Origin: an uncultured bacterium
GTDB taxonomy: Bacteria > Bacillota > Clostridia > Lachnospirales > Lachnospiraceae
Direction of reading: 5' to 3'
Assembly: GCA_947647735.1 (NCBI GenBank)
Contig: CANSLJ010000016.1
Span: 1-64,000 of the forward strand
DNA: 64,000 nucleotides
Of the stretch, positions 45,091-54,639 are shown one piece after another; the first letter of the stretch is position 1, and each line of letters opens with the position of its first letter. Made by a program: the position numbers and the translations under genes. The notes beneath the pieces were generated by a model, which did not search any database, was not told where the DNA came from, and was given only the letters and a program-made list of their open reading frames with translations.

Positions 45091-46275
45091 CTATAGATCC
45101 TTCAATCTGATGCTTCTGCCCACATTCAGCACGATACCGATCTCCACCAGAAGGAACATGACGGAAGACCCGCCGTAACTGATAAAGGGCAGCGAGATAC
45201 CGGTATTGGGGATCACATTGGTACATACCGCGATATTCAGGATCACCTGGATCGCCAGATGCCCCATAACCCCCACCACAAGGAGCGCCCCGAACAGATC
45301 CGGCGCATTGTTGGCAATGATCATGCACCGCCAGATCAGAAGCAGAAACAGAAGCATCACCGCCATGGCGCCGAACAGCCCCAGTTCCTCACAGATAATG
45401 GAAAAGATCATATCATTCTGCGCCTCCGGCAGAAAGCCCAGCTTCTGGATGCTCTCCCCGAGCCCCTTTCCAAAGATGCCTCCGGAACCGATGGCATAGA
45501 GCGCCTGCAGCGGCTGGAAGCCCTTGTCATCCGCATAGGCCTCAGGGTTGAGCCACGCCAGGATGCGCAGCCCGCGGAACTCCAGTTTTTCCATCATCTC
45601 CGGGCTCTCCGCCATCTTGACAATGGCAAAGACGATCAGCGCCACCCCGACGATGCCGAGCACCGCCATAATGATAAACCTTTTATAGTCCGGGCTTGCC
45701 ACAAAGATCATCAGCATCGCGATCCCTAAAATGATGATCGCGGAGCTCATATTTTTCGTGATCCTCCAGACCATCACCGCGATGATGCCCGGCGGGATCA
45801 TCAGTGCGATCAGCCCCTTCATCACACGGATCTGCTTTCCCATCTTACACACAAGGCAGGCGAGAAAGATGATCATGCACAGCTTCGCCACTTCCGCGGG
45901 CTGCAGGGAAAATTTCCAGATCCTGATCCATCTGGTCGCGCCGTGGGATGTGATCCCCAGCGGCGTTTTTACAAGCAGGATCAGGATCACCGATGTGATA
46001 TAGGCAGGCACCACAAGCCGCTCCCAGAAGTGATAGGGAATGCGGGAGACCACCACCATGCAGACGATCCCGAGAAGCGCCGCCGTCAACTGCTTTTTCA
46101 GGAAAAAGGCACTGTCCTCGTAATCCAGATTCGCCTTGTAGGAGCTGCTGGAATAGATCATCATCAGGCCGAATCCGATCAGAAACAGAACCGTAAACAG
46201 CAGGCTGTAATCAAAATATGCCTCATTATTCGATTGCCTTCGTCCTCCCTGAACAGTCCTGAATCTGGTTGCCAT
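45091..46275 (-). CDS. ftsW: FtsW/SpoVE-type lipid II glycosyltransferase
   Basis: SEDS proteins polymerise lipid II into glycan strands. The 394-residue protein has about ten membrane segments and typical motifs: ATRWIRIWKFSLQPAEVAKL, the loop LRILAWLNPEAYADDKGFQP, QALYAIGSGGIFGKGLGESI, LPEAQNDMIFSIICEELGL and NTGISLPFISYGGSS. The start follows the murD stop directly. Position beside murD and division genes favours FtsW or SpoVE over RodA. Confidence 0.94.
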   Translation of the reverse strand: MATRFRTVQGGRRQSNNEAYFDYSLLFTVLFLIGFGLMMIYSSSSYKANLDYEDSAFFLKKQLTAALLGIVCMVVVSRIPYHFWERLVVPAYITSVILILLVKTPLGITSHGATRWIRIWKFSLQPAEVAKLCMIIFLACLVCKMGKQIRVMKGLIALMIPPGIIAVMVWRITKNMSSAIIILGIAMLMIFVASPDYKRFIIMAVLGIVGVALIVFAIVKMAESPEMMEKLEFRGLRILAWLNPEAYADDKGFQPLQALYAIGSGGIFGKGLGESIQKLGFLPEAQNDMIFSIICEELGLFGAMAVMLLFLLLIWRCMIIANNAPDLFGALLVVGVMGHLAIQVILNIAVCTNVIPNTGISLPFISYGGSSVMFLLVEIGIVLNVGRSIRLKDL

Positions 46276-47676
46276 CTATGCCCTCTCTTTAATCTGATCT
46301 ACCAATTTCTTAAAAAGCCTGCCCCGCTCTTCATAATTCGGAAACATCCCCCAGCTTGCGCAGGCGGGGGATAACAGCACCGCGTCCCCGGGCTTTGCGT
46401 GATCCGCGCAGATCCCGAAGGCCTCCTCGAAACTCTCCGCAAACACGATCTTTTCAAACCCGTGCTTTCTCGCACATTCTGCTATCTTCTCCTTTGTCTC
46501 TCCGATCAGCACAAACAGCTTTACCTTTCCCTCGAAAGCATCGATCCACGCGTCGTAACTGCTTCCCTTGTCATAACCGCCCCCGATCAGGATCGTAGGC
46601 CTGCTCATGGCGCGGATGCCCTGGATCGCCGCGTCGGGATTGGTACCCTTGGAATCGTTGTAATAGACGACGCCGTTCACTTCCTTCACAAACTCGATCC
46701 GGTGCTCCACCGCCCGGAAATCTCTGATCGTTTCCAGATATTCCTTCCGCGGGATCCCCATCGCCTCGGACACCAGGATTGCCGCCATGACATTCTCCAC
46801 GTTGCAAAGCCCCACCAGCTTCATCTCGTGAATGTTCATCAGGCGCTCCGTCTCTCCGTTCGCAGCCAGATAAATCTCTTCCCCCTTCAGAAAAGCGCCC
46901 TCCGCAAGTTCCTCCGATGCCGAAAAATAAAGCACCTTCGCCGGACACTGACCGCCAAGCTTTCTGGTCTCCTCATTGTCATGATTCAGGACACAGAAAT
47001 CTTCTTTCGTCTGATTTTTCGTGATATTGTTTTTTGCCGCTATGTAGTTCTCCATCGTATGGTGGCGGTTTAAATGATCCGGCGTGATATTCAGGATCGC
47101 CGATACCTTCGGATGAAAACTCTCTATCGTTTCCAGCTGAAAGCTGCTGATCTCCCCCACCGTGACGGACTGCTCTGTCGTCTTTTCGGCGATATCCGCG
47201 TAAGGGTATCCGATATTTCCCATCACGAAGGAAGTCTCAAAATGCTTCTCCATGATCTCGCCGAGCAGCGTGGTGGTGGTCGTCTTTCCGTTGGTTCCGG
47301 TGATGGCTATGACCCGCCCTTTCTCCTTCTGGTAAGCGAGCTCGATCTCTCCCCATACGGGAATGCCCCTTTCCCGGAAGCTCTCCACAAAGGGCGTATC
47401 CGCCGGCACGCCGGGACTGAGCACTAAAAGCTGCGTCTCTTCCTTTACGGCATCCGGGAGTTTTCTCAGGATCACCTGCGCCTTTCCGGTATCCAGACCC
47501 TCAAGCCCCAGTTCCCTCTTCTTATCCGAAAGCTGCTCCCTCACTTTCTCTTCCGTCAGCTTCTCGCTCTCATCGAACAGAACCGGATGGGCTCCCTCCT
47601 GCAGTAAAAATACGGCGGCGCCGATGCCGCTCTTTCCGCAGCCCACTATCAAAACCTTTTTCTCCGCCAGCTTCAT
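46276..47676 (-). CDS. murD: UDP-N-acetylmuramoylalanine-D-glutamate ligase
   Basis: MurD adds D-glutamate to the peptidoglycan precursor. The 466-residue protein has the N-terminal nucleotide fold VLIVGCGKSGIGAAVFLLQ, the ATP loop AITGTNGKTTTTTLLGE, LNITPDHLNRHHTMENY and the ligase motif YNDSKGTNPDAAIQGI. Start chosen at ATG 47676 behind AAAGGAT; an ATG at 47712 overlaps the end of mraY. Confidence 0.96.
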   Translation of the reverse strand: MKLAEKKVLIVGCGKSGIGAAVFLLQEGAHPVLFDESEKLTEEKVREQLSDKKRELGLEGLDTGKAQVILRKLPDAVKEETQLLVLSPGVPADTPFVESFRERGIPVWGEIELAYQKEKGRVIAITGTNGKTTTTTLLGEIMEKHFETSFVMGNIGYPYADIAEKTTEQSVTVGEISSFQLETIESFHPKVSAILNITPDHLNRHHTMENYIAAKNNITKNQTKEDFCVLNHDNEETRKLGGQCPAKVLYFSASEELAEGAFLKGEEIYLAANGETERLMNIHEMKLVGLCNVENVMAAILVSEAMGIPRKEYLETIRDFRAVEHRIEFVKEVNGVVYYNDSKGTNPDAAIQGIRAMSRPTILIGGGYDKGSSYDAWIDAFEGKVKLFVLIGETKEKIAECARKHGFEKIVFAESFEEAFGICADHAKPGDAVLLSPACASWGMFPNYEERGRLFKKLVDQIKERA

Positions 47677-47698
47677 TGTTGTTTTATCCTTTCCTGTT

Positions 47699-48655
47699 TT
47701 ATATCCCTGCATATGCGACCAGGCAAAGAATCGCGGTCACAATGGAGAACACCGTCACCACCCTCGTCTCCGACCAGCCGCCCAGCTCAAAATGATGATG
47801 GATCGGCGCCATCCGGAAGATCCGCTTTCCCCCCGTCATCTTGAAATAGCCCACCTGGAGGATGACCGACAGCACTTCTATCATATAGATAAATCCCACG
47901 ATTGCGATAAACAGCGGCATCTGCAGCATATAAGCCGTCGCCGCCACAAAGCCGCCCAGCGCCAGAGACCCCGTATCTCCCATAAACACGCTCGCCGGAT
48001 AAACGTTAAACAGCAAAAATCCGAGCAGCGCGCCGACCACCGCACAGGTGATGGGTTCGATGCCGCTTCCCATGCCGATGGCCACCACGGTAAAGAAGGT
48101 GGCGACGATCACCGTCACGGAGGACGCCAGCCCATCCAGGCCGTCCGTAAAATTGGTGCCGTTCACAGTCCCGATCACGATAAAAAACAGGACCGGTATA
48201 TTCCATATCCCGAAGTCCAGATAATGATTCGTCCAGAACGGGATCTTCATCGCAAGGGAAACATCCGTATAATTTGTCACATAGTAGGCAAAAATTCCTG
48301 TCACCACAAGCTGCCCCAGCATCTTCTGCCATGCTTTCAGCCCCATGGAGCGCTTCAGCACCACCTTGATATAGTCATCCACGAAACCGATCAGTCCGAA
48401 TCCCAGCGTCAAAAACAAAATGGGGATGATCTTCGGAAAATCCCTCACATAAAACAGGGATGTGGCCACCACAGCTATCATGATCAGGATCCCTCCCATG
48501 GTGGGCGTCCCGTTCTTTTTCAGATGTGCCTGCGGTCCCTCATCCCTGACGGTCTGCCCGACCTTCAGCCTCCGCAGAAAGGGAATGATGACCGGCCCCA
48601 GCAGGGCGCTGATCGCAAACGATATGATTACCGGTAAAATAACAGTTTGTCTCAT
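47699..48655 (-). CDS. mraY: phospho-N-acetylmuramoyl-pentapeptide transferase
   Basis: MraY transfers phospho-MurNAc-pentapeptide to undecaprenyl phosphate, giving lipid I. The 318-residue integral membrane protein shows GPQAHLKKNGTPTMGG, the aspartate-rich motif GFVDDYIKV, NFTDGLDGLASS with the catalytic aspartates and MAPIHHHFELGGWSE at the end. Length is typical of Gram-positive MraY. Confidence 0.97.
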   Translation of the reverse strand: MRQTVILPVIISFAISALLGPVIIPFLRRLKVGQTVRDEGPQAHLKKNGTPTMGGILIMIAVVATSLFYVRDFPKIIPILFLTLGFGLIGFVDDYIKVVLKRSMGLKAWQKMLGQLVVTGIFAYYVTNYTDVSLAMKIPFWTNHYLDFGIWNIPVLFFIVIGTVNGTNFTDGLDGLASSVTVIVATFFTVVAIGMGSGIEPITCAVVGALLGFLLFNVYPASVFMGDTGSLALGGFVAATAYMLQMPLFIAIVGFIYMIEVLSVILQVGYFKMTGGKRIFRMAPIHHHFELGGWSETRVVTVFSIVTAILCLVAYAGI

Positions 48656-48707
48656 GACTCCAGCCTCTCTTCAGCTTATTTAAATAACCACTCATATGAT
48701 TATAAGC

Positions 48708-50525
48708 TTATTTCTCCAAATAAGGAAGCACATTTTCAAAAAGCTGTCGGATGACCGGCGCCGCGATCTGTCCGCCATAGTAGGTTCCCTGTGGGGAATG
48801 GATGACGACCAGCGCTAAAACCTCCGGATCATCCGCCGGAGAAAAACCTACAAAGGAGGCGATATACCTGCCGCTTCCCCGGGGCAGCGTCTGGCTTGTC
48901 GCAGTTTTTCCGCCAATCTTATACCCTTCTATCTGCGCTTTGGAACCGCCTCCTTCAGAGACCACCTTCTCCAGCAGCATCTGCAGCGTTTCGGAGGTTT
49001 CCGGCGATACGATCTGCCTGCCGGCCTCCTTCTCAAAACTTTCCAGCCGCTTCCCCTCCGCGTCCACCGCCTCCACGGCAAGATGGGGTGTGATCCGCCT
49101 GCCGCCGTTTACCAGAGAAGAGACGGTTGTGGCAAGCTGCAGGGGCGTGATCTGGAAAGACTGCCCGAAGGACATGGTCGCAAGCTCCACATTTCCTATG
49201 GCGTCCTTCCGGTGCATGATCGTCCCCGCCTCCCCGGGCAGATCCACACCGGTTTTTTCCAGAAGGCCGAACTGTTTCAGACAGTCATAATATCTTGACG
49301 CGCCGATCCTGAGCCCCAGTGTGACAAACACCGGGTTGCAGGAATTGCAGATTCCCGCCGTAAAATCCTCCGCGCCGTGGCCGCCCGCCTTGTGGCAGCG
49401 TATGCGTCTGTCATCCACCACGATAAATCCCGGACAGCTGAAGGTATCCGAGAGCGCCACACAGCCGCTCTCCAGCGCCGCTGCCGCCGTGATCACCTTG
49501 AAGGTGGAACCCGGCTCATAGGTATCGTTGATACAGCCGTTGCGCCACATGCCGTTTAACTTTTCCTGTTTTAACTCTTCCTCGCTCTTTTCCTCCGCTT
49601 CCTTGACCTCTTCGTCTCCCGCTTCCGCCTCCTTTGCTGCCTTCGCCTCCAGAGCCGCCTGCTTTCTTGCTTCCTCCTTTGCCCGCAGCGCTTCGTACTC
49701 CGGCGTCAGCGTGTAGGGCTCGTTTAAATTAAACTCCGGCACATCCACCATCGCCATGATCTCCCCGTTTTTCGGGTTCATCACGATCAGCGATACCCGG
49801 TCCGCCTCCTTGGTCGCCATCACCTGTTTTGCAAGCTGGGTGGCGTAGCTCTGAATATTGTAATCCAGGCTGAGCACAAGATCATTCCCTGGCACCGGCT
49901 CCCGCCTGTGCTCGCTGGCAGCCTCTATCTCCACGCCGGCGGCGTCGGTCAGTGTCAGTATCTCCCCCTCCTCGCCGCTCAGGTACTCGTCATAGATCAC
50001 TTCCAGCCCGATGATCCCCTGATTGTCCCCGCCCGTAAAGCCCAGCACCTTGGACGCCAGCGCATCATAGGGGTAATACCGTTTATAATCCTCATCCACC
50101 TTGACGCCGGGCAGATCGGCCTCCCGGATCTCATCCCCCAGCTCTTTCGGCACATTGCTTCTGATCCGCTCCATGGAGGAAACCTTTTCCACCCGTTTTC
50201 TGACAAATTCCTCGGAGAGTTCCAGTTTCTCACAGAGAAACGCGATCACCGCCTCCTGATCCTCCAGCTGGGAATGGATCACCGAGATCGTACAGACCGT
50301 CTTGTTATCGGCAAGCACCACACCGTTCCGGTCCAGTATCCTGCCCCTCGCCGCTTTAATGGAACGCTCCCGCTCGTGGAGCTGCACGCTCTTATCCGTA
50401 TAATATGCCGACTGGAAGATCATCAGATCGATCAGCCTGATAAAAAGCAGAAAAAAGGCCGCCATGCAGAAAAAGAACAATGCCACCACCTTTTTTCTGT
50501 TATAAGTCTTATTTTTACTGGACAT
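48708..50525 (-). CDS. class B penicillin-binding protein (SpoVD/PBP2-like) with KTA in place of KTG
   Basis: The 605-residue transpeptidase has a membrane anchor (about 12-35), a dimerisation region and the catalytic domain. Active-site motifs: STFK (serine near 339), SCN near 392, and GGKTATSQ near 538, where KTG is usual. A charged insertion rich in alanine, glutamate and lysine (about residues 280-325) sits before the STFK motif. There is no PASTA domain. It lies directly after a second, longer class B enzyme, so one probably serves vegetative division and the other sporulation. I cannot tell which is SpoVD. Confidence 0.9.
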   Translation of the reverse strand: MSSKNKTYNRKKVVALFFFCMAAFFLLFIRLIDLMIFQSAYYTDKSVQLHERERSIKAARGRILDRNGVVLADNKTVCTISVIHSQLEDQEAVIAFLCEKLELSEEFVRKRVEKVSSMERIRSNVPKELGDEIREADLPGVKVDEDYKRYYPYDALASKVLGFTGGDNQGIIGLEVIYDEYLSGEEGEILTLTDAAGVEIEAASEHRREPVPGNDLVLSLDYNIQSYATQLAKQVMATKEADRVSLIVMNPKNGEIMAMVDVPEFNLNEPYTLTPEYEALRAKEEARKQAALEAKAAKEAEAGDEEVKEAEEKSEEELKQEKLNGMWRNGCINDTYEPGSTFKVITAAAALESGCVALSDTFSCPGFIVVDDRRIRCHKAGGHGAEDFTAGICNSCNPVFVTLGLRIGASRYYDCLKQFGLLEKTGVDLPGEAGTIMHRKDAIGNVELATMSFGQSFQITPLQLATTVSSLVNGGRRITPHLAVEAVDAEGKRLESFEKEAGRQIVSPETSETLQMLLEKVVSEGGGSKAQIEGYKIGGKTATSQTLPRGSGRYIASFVGFSPADDPEVLALVVIHSPQGTYYGGQIAAPVIRQLFENVLPYLEK

Positions 50526-50585
50526 AAAGACATCCGGATATTATTCTTGTTATACTTTATGTCCGAAACGGGAAAAATATGCGCT

Positions 50586-52865
50586 CTACCTCGGATCATT
50601 TGACCCGGCCTGGGTGCCTCCTCCCGCCACGCCGACCTGGCCGCCCAGAAGGGATCCCCCCTCCAGATCATGTCCTGTCTCCGGATCGATCTGATGCCCG
50701 GTATTCGGGTCGATATAATTGCCGGTCTCAGGATCTCTTTCAAAAGTTTTCCAGATCTCGCCCGCGGCGCCGCCTTCCGCACCTTCCGGGGTGTCGCCCT
50801 CAGAGCCTTCCTCCCCTTCTTCCGCGCTTTCTCCGCCTTCTCCTGTCTCTCCTTCTCCCGAAGCTTCTCCTTCCGTTCCTGTTCCCTCGCCTTCCGCCGG
50901 GATATCATTGCCGGAAACGGCCTGCTGCCTGTAATAGTTCGTGTTTTCAAGCTGCAGGGCATCCAGTTCCTCCTGCTCTTTCTCCGTCACCTCCTCGGTC
51001 ATGAAGATCCCGAGATAGGGCAGGGATTCTGTGAGAATGCTCCGCACCAGCTTTGTGGCAAATTTCGCATCGTCCTGGTCCGCCACATTGGGGCGGTCCA
51101 CCACCACGTAGATCGCGATCTGGGGGTCGTCCGCCGGGGCATATCCCATGAAGGATACCACATATTCGTCATTGTCACGGGGCAGCGTCTCCGCCGTCCC
51201 GGTCTTGCCGCCGATGGCGTAACCTGCCGGCCTCGCCGTCGTGCCTGTCCCCTCCGTCACAACGCCGTTACAATAGTCGATGATGGTATCGCTGACGCTG
51301 GGGGAGATGGTCTGCTTTAACACCCGCGGTTCGATGGTCTGTACCGTGGAACCGTCCTGGCTGATGATCTTGCTGACCACATGGGGTTCATAATAATTTC
51401 CGCCGTTGATCAGGGAACAGAATCCCGTGATCATCTGGATCATGGTCACATTAAAGGACTGTCCAAAGGAATTGGTCGCCAGCTCCGTCGGCCCCATGCT
51501 CTCCTTGTCATATAACAGCCCCACTGTCCTCGCTTCGCCCGCCAGATCGATATTGGTCTTTAAGCCGAAATTAAAGCTGTGCTGATAGTCGCAGAACGTA
51601 TTTTTCCCCGCCGCCTCCGCAATGTACATCAGCGCCACATTACAGGATTTCTCCACCGCCTGCTTTACGGTGATCTCGCCGTCGCCATAGGTATTATGGC
51701 AGCCGATGGGCCAGCCGCCGATCTCCCGCTTTCCGTTGCAGACATAGACCTCGTTTCCTGTGATCGCCCCGCAGTCCAACGCGGTCGCCACGGTGAAAGG
51801 CTTGATCGTGGAGCCCGGCTCATAGGTATCGGAGATGCAGTAATTCCGCCACAGCTGATTATAGGCCTCATAGATCGTACCGTCTGCTTCCATCGCCGCG
51901 ATCTGCTCCGCCGTATACAGGCCGCTGATATCCTTTGGGTTATTTAGATCAAACCCCGGCGCGCTCGCCATCACCAGCACATTTCCGGTATCCACCTCCA
52001 TCATGATGCAGGCGGCATTATTGGCGCCCGGGCCCTCTCTGTCGTTGTCCCTGTACTCCTCCATAAACCTGTTCAGATATCGTTCCGCAATGCTCTGCAG
52101 GTTGGCGTCTATCGTGCTGACCGCCGTATAGCCGTCCACCGCCGGTTTCACCGTCCGCTCCAGCAGGGAATCATCGTTTAAATAGCCGTATTCCCTGCCC
52201 GTCGTTCCGTTTAAGATATCATTATAATACTCTTCCAGCCCGAAGGTTCCTTTATTATCCTCCGTGATAAACCCGATCACATCGCTGGCAAGCGTGCCGT
52301 TCGGATAATATCTCCGATACTCCTTCTCAAACCAGACGCCCTTGATATTCTTTCCCTTCTCCGCATCCTCCTCCAGATCCAGAAAAGGCTCAATCTCGTC
52401 ATAGGTGAGCTGCCGCAGAAAGATCTTATATTGCGCCCTCTGGTTTTTATCCTTTTCCTTGTTCTCATTTATATATTTTGTCAGTTCCGTCTGATCCAGC
52501 GCCGGAAAACAGCTCTGCAGCGCCCTTATGGTGGGCTGCACATATTCGTCCTTCTCCAGCACCAGTTTGGCATCCACGATCAGGTTATACACCCTCTCGC
52601 TGGTGGCAAGAACCGTCCCGTTCCGGTCCAGGATATCCCCCCGCTTAAAGGGCAGCGTGGTGGAATCGTACTGCTGCTGGGAAAGCACCTGTTTCTCATA
52701 CTCTTTCCCGTTATTTTTTCCGATATAAAACAGTTTTATGCTAAGTCCCACGAAAGCCAGCAGCACCAAAAAAAACAGTACCACCAGCTTCTTCTGCATC
52801 CGCGGCGTGAACTTTCGCTCTGTCGCCCGTATTTTCTTTCTTCTGTGATCCTCTCTCTCCGCCAA
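50586..52865 (-). CDS. class B penicillin-binding protein (FtsI/PBP2-like) with acidic repeat tail
   Basis: The 759-residue transpeptidase has one membrane segment (KLVVLFFLVLLAFVGLSIKL), a dimerisation domain and motifs STIK (near 351), SCN (near 407) and KTGT (near 551). After the catalytic domain (ends near residue 605) comes a 150-residue tail instead of PASTA domains. It is first glycine/glutamate-rich (about 660-700), then holds three tandem copies of a DPxTG unit (RDPETGNY, DPNTGHQ, DPETGHD). The tail is outside the cell. It is the third gene after rsmH, the normal place for FtsI in Firmicutes. Confidence 0.92.
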   Translation of the reverse strand: MAEREDHRRKKIRATERKFTPRMQKKLVVLFFLVLLAFVGLSIKLFYIGKNNGKEYEKQVLSQQQYDSTTLPFKRGDILDRNGTVLATSERVYNLIVDAKLVLEKDEYVQPTIRALQSCFPALDQTELTKYINENKEKDKNQRAQYKIFLRQLTYDEIEPFLDLEEDAEKGKNIKGVWFEKEYRRYYPNGTLASDVIGFITEDNKGTFGLEEYYNDILNGTTGREYGYLNDDSLLERTVKPAVDGYTAVSTIDANLQSIAERYLNRFMEEYRDNDREGPGANNAACIMMEVDTGNVLVMASAPGFDLNNPKDISGLYTAEQIAAMEADGTIYEAYNQLWRNYCISDTYEPGSTIKPFTVATALDCGAITGNEVYVCNGKREIGGWPIGCHNTYGDGEITVKQAVEKSCNVALMYIAEAAGKNTFCDYQHSFNFGLKTNIDLAGEARTVGLLYDKESMGPTELATNSFGQSFNVTMIQMITGFCSLINGGNYYEPHVVSKIISQDGSTVQTIEPRVLKQTISPSVSDTIIDYCNGVVTEGTGTTARPAGYAIGGKTGTAETLPRDNDEYVVSFMGYAPADDPQIAIYVVVDRPNVADQDDAKFATKLVRSILTESLPYLGIFMTEEVTEKEQEELDALQLENTNYYRQQAVSGNDIPAEGEGTGTEGEASGEGETGEGGESAEEGEEGSEGDTPEGAEGGAAGEIWKTFERDPETGNYIDPNTGHQIDPETGHDLEGGSLLGGQVGVAGGGTQAGSNDPR

Positions 52866-52946
52866 GAATCGTATCTCCTTCTATATTATCTCTTTTTGCC
52901 GGACGGATCCTGACAGCATTTGATCTCTACCGCCCGGCAGGATAGA

Positions 52947-53432
52947 TCAATCCAGTGCTCCCGTCTGACGTACATAGTCTGTCTCGGAATCCTCCACATT
53001 GATGATCTGCCCTTCCTTTGCATAGGTCATCCCGAGTTCCCCGATGGCAACCGCCTTGATCTCCTCCAGATCGATACTGCTGTTGATCCGGTTATATTCC
53101 TCATCGTTGCTCAGCTTCATATTATTATATCTGGACTCCATCTCGGAGATCGCATCCACCTGATTGGTGATATCCGACTGCAGATTGATATAACTGCACA
53201 GTGTCACCACCGCAAAAGCCAGCGCCGCCGACAGAAAAAGCACATAGCCCGCATTCATGTGGAATGCCTTTTCCCGGTTCTTTCTCGTTGTATTGCTCAG
53301 GCGCTTTCTCTTCGGCACCTTCCTGACATCATAACCTTCCTGAAGCTGCCTTGCCGCGCTGCCTTCCAAATATGCGGTTTTCCTTACACTATCGTATCTG
53401 CGAGTATTTGTCTGTGTTCTTCTCTGTGCCAT
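52947..53432 (-). CDS. ftsL: cell division protein FtsL
   Basis: The 161-residue protein has a basic cytosolic N-terminus, one membrane segment (AGYVLFLSAALAFAVVTLCS) and an extracytoplasmic coiled coil (DITNQVDAISEMESRYNNM). It ends with the conserved ELGMTYAKEGQIINVE region. Sequence conservation of FtsL is weak; position between rsmH and the penicillin-binding protein genes makes the call. Confidence 0.85.
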   Translation of the reverse strand: MAQRRTQTNTRRYDSVRKTAYLEGSAARQLQEGYDVRKVPKRKRLSNTTRKNREKAFHMNAGYVLFLSAALAFAVVTLCSYINLQSDITNQVDAISEMESRYNNMKLSNDEEYNRINSSIDLEEIKAVAIGELGMTYAKEGQIINVEDSETDYVRQTGALD

Positions 53433-53474
53433 ATTCTATTCTCGCTTTCCTTCGCGCGGGCTCTTTTTCGCCTT

Positions 53475-54416
53475 TCAGGAATCTTCCCCGCGCTCAAATG
53501 TGCGCAGCTTCGCGCTCTTTGACCGACTGTTTCTCTCCAGTTCCTCCCCAGACGGAAGAACCGGCTTTTTCGTCACAACCCTTCCCTTTGATCTTCTGCC
53601 GCAGGTGCACACCGGAAACTCCGGCGGACAAATGCAGGGCGATTCGTTTGTGCGGAACGCGTTTTTTACGATCCGATCCTCCAGAGAATGGAATGTAATG
53701 ATACAGATCCTCCCGCCCGGTTTCAAAAAAGAGATCATATCATCCAGCGAATCCTTAAGCACCTCCAGTTCATGATTACATTCTATCCTGATCGCCTGAT
53801 ACGTCCTCTTGGAAGGGTGGCCACCCTGCCGCATTCTGGCAGGAATGGCGTTTTTAATGATCTCGTTCAGTTCAAAGGTTGTTGTTATCTCTTTCTTTTC
53901 TCTCTCTTTTACAATATGCTTCGCTATATTTTTAGCAAAAGGCTCTTCTCCGTAGTCCTTTATCATATGAAACAACTCATACTCCGAATAGCCGTTCACG
54001 ATCTCTTTCGCGCTCAGAGAACTTCTCTGATCCATCCTCATATCCAGCGCCGTGTCAAACCGATAGGAAAATCCCCTCTCCGCCGTATCAAACTGATAGG
54101 AGGAAACCCCCAGATCCAGAACGATCCCGTCGAGCCCGTCCACTCCCAGCTCCCTCAGCGCCGCCACCGCATTCCGGTAATTATTCCTGAGGATCGTCAC
54201 CTTCTCACCATAAGGCTTAAGCCGCTCTGAAGCCGCCTCGATCGCCGCCTCATCCTGATCGATCCCAAAGAACCTCCCCTTGTCCGAAAGCCTCCTCAAA
54301 ACCTCCTCAGCATGTCCGCCGCCGCCCAACGTCCCATCAAGATATATCCCATCCGGTTTGATATTCAGTTGCTCGATCGTCTCCTCTAACAAGACCGAAT
54401 AATGCTGAAATTCCAT
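53475..54416 (-). CDS. rsmH: 16S rRNA (cytosine-1402 N4) methyltransferase
   Basis: RsmH (MraW) methylates C1402 at the decoding site. The 313-residue protein shows [13 protein letters not shown], the SAM-binding [57 protein letters not shown] and [15 protein letters not shown]. The ATG is 20 bp after the end of an inverted-repeat element, and its ribosome site GGAG lies just outside that element. Confidence 0.97.
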   Translation of the reverse strand: MEFQHYSVLLEETIEQLNIKPDGIYLDGTLGGGGHAEEVLRRLSDKGRFFGIDQDEAAIEAASERLKPYGEKVTILRNNYRNAVAALRELGVDGLDGIVLDLGVSSYQFDTAERGFSYRFDTALDMRMDQRSSLSAKEIVNGYSEYELFHMIKDYGEEPFAKNIAKHIVKEREKKEITTTFELNEIIKNAIPARMRQGGHPSKRTYQAIRIECNHELEVLKDSLDDMISFLKPGGRICIITFHSLEDRIVKNAFRTNESPCICPPEFPVCTCGRRSKGRVVTKKPVLPSGEELERNSRSKSAKLRTFERGEDS

Positions 54417-54435
54417 TTGTTTTCTCCAGTCCTCA

Positions 54436-54618
54436 GCCGGGATAGAAATATCCCTGCAGCAACTCTGCTAAACGCCGGCACTTTAGCCAATGTGAAGAGA
54501 TTTTCTAAGACGTCAAAATACGCCGTCTAAGAAAATCTAAGCTTCACATGCGAGCCTAGTACCGCTGCGTTTAGCCCGAAGCGGAAGCGGGTTGCGGAAG
54601 GGATATTTCTATCCCGGC
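54436..54618. repeat. 183-bp inverted-repeat element between mraZ and rsmH (MITE-like)
   Basis: The ends are perfect 20-bp inverted repeats, GCCGGGATAGAAATATCCCT (54436-54455) and its complement (54599-54618). Each end can also fold alone as GGGATA-GAAA-TATCCC. The interior is a further, gapped inverted repeat: TGTGAAG near 54491 against CTTCACA near 54542, and a 14-bp pair at 54499-54512 and 54524-54537 with one mismatch. The whole RNA could form one long, interrupted hairpin. No coding frame, no T-run and no target duplication are evident. It fills the gap, 21 bp from the mraZ stop and 19 bp from the rsmH start. Confidence 0.8.
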
Positions 54619-54639
54619 GTCCGGCCTGGCTAACCCCGT

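Noticed and set aside
47363..48637. 424-codon plus-strand frame opposite mraY and murD
   Set aside because: Antisense artefact; histidine-rich with no motif.
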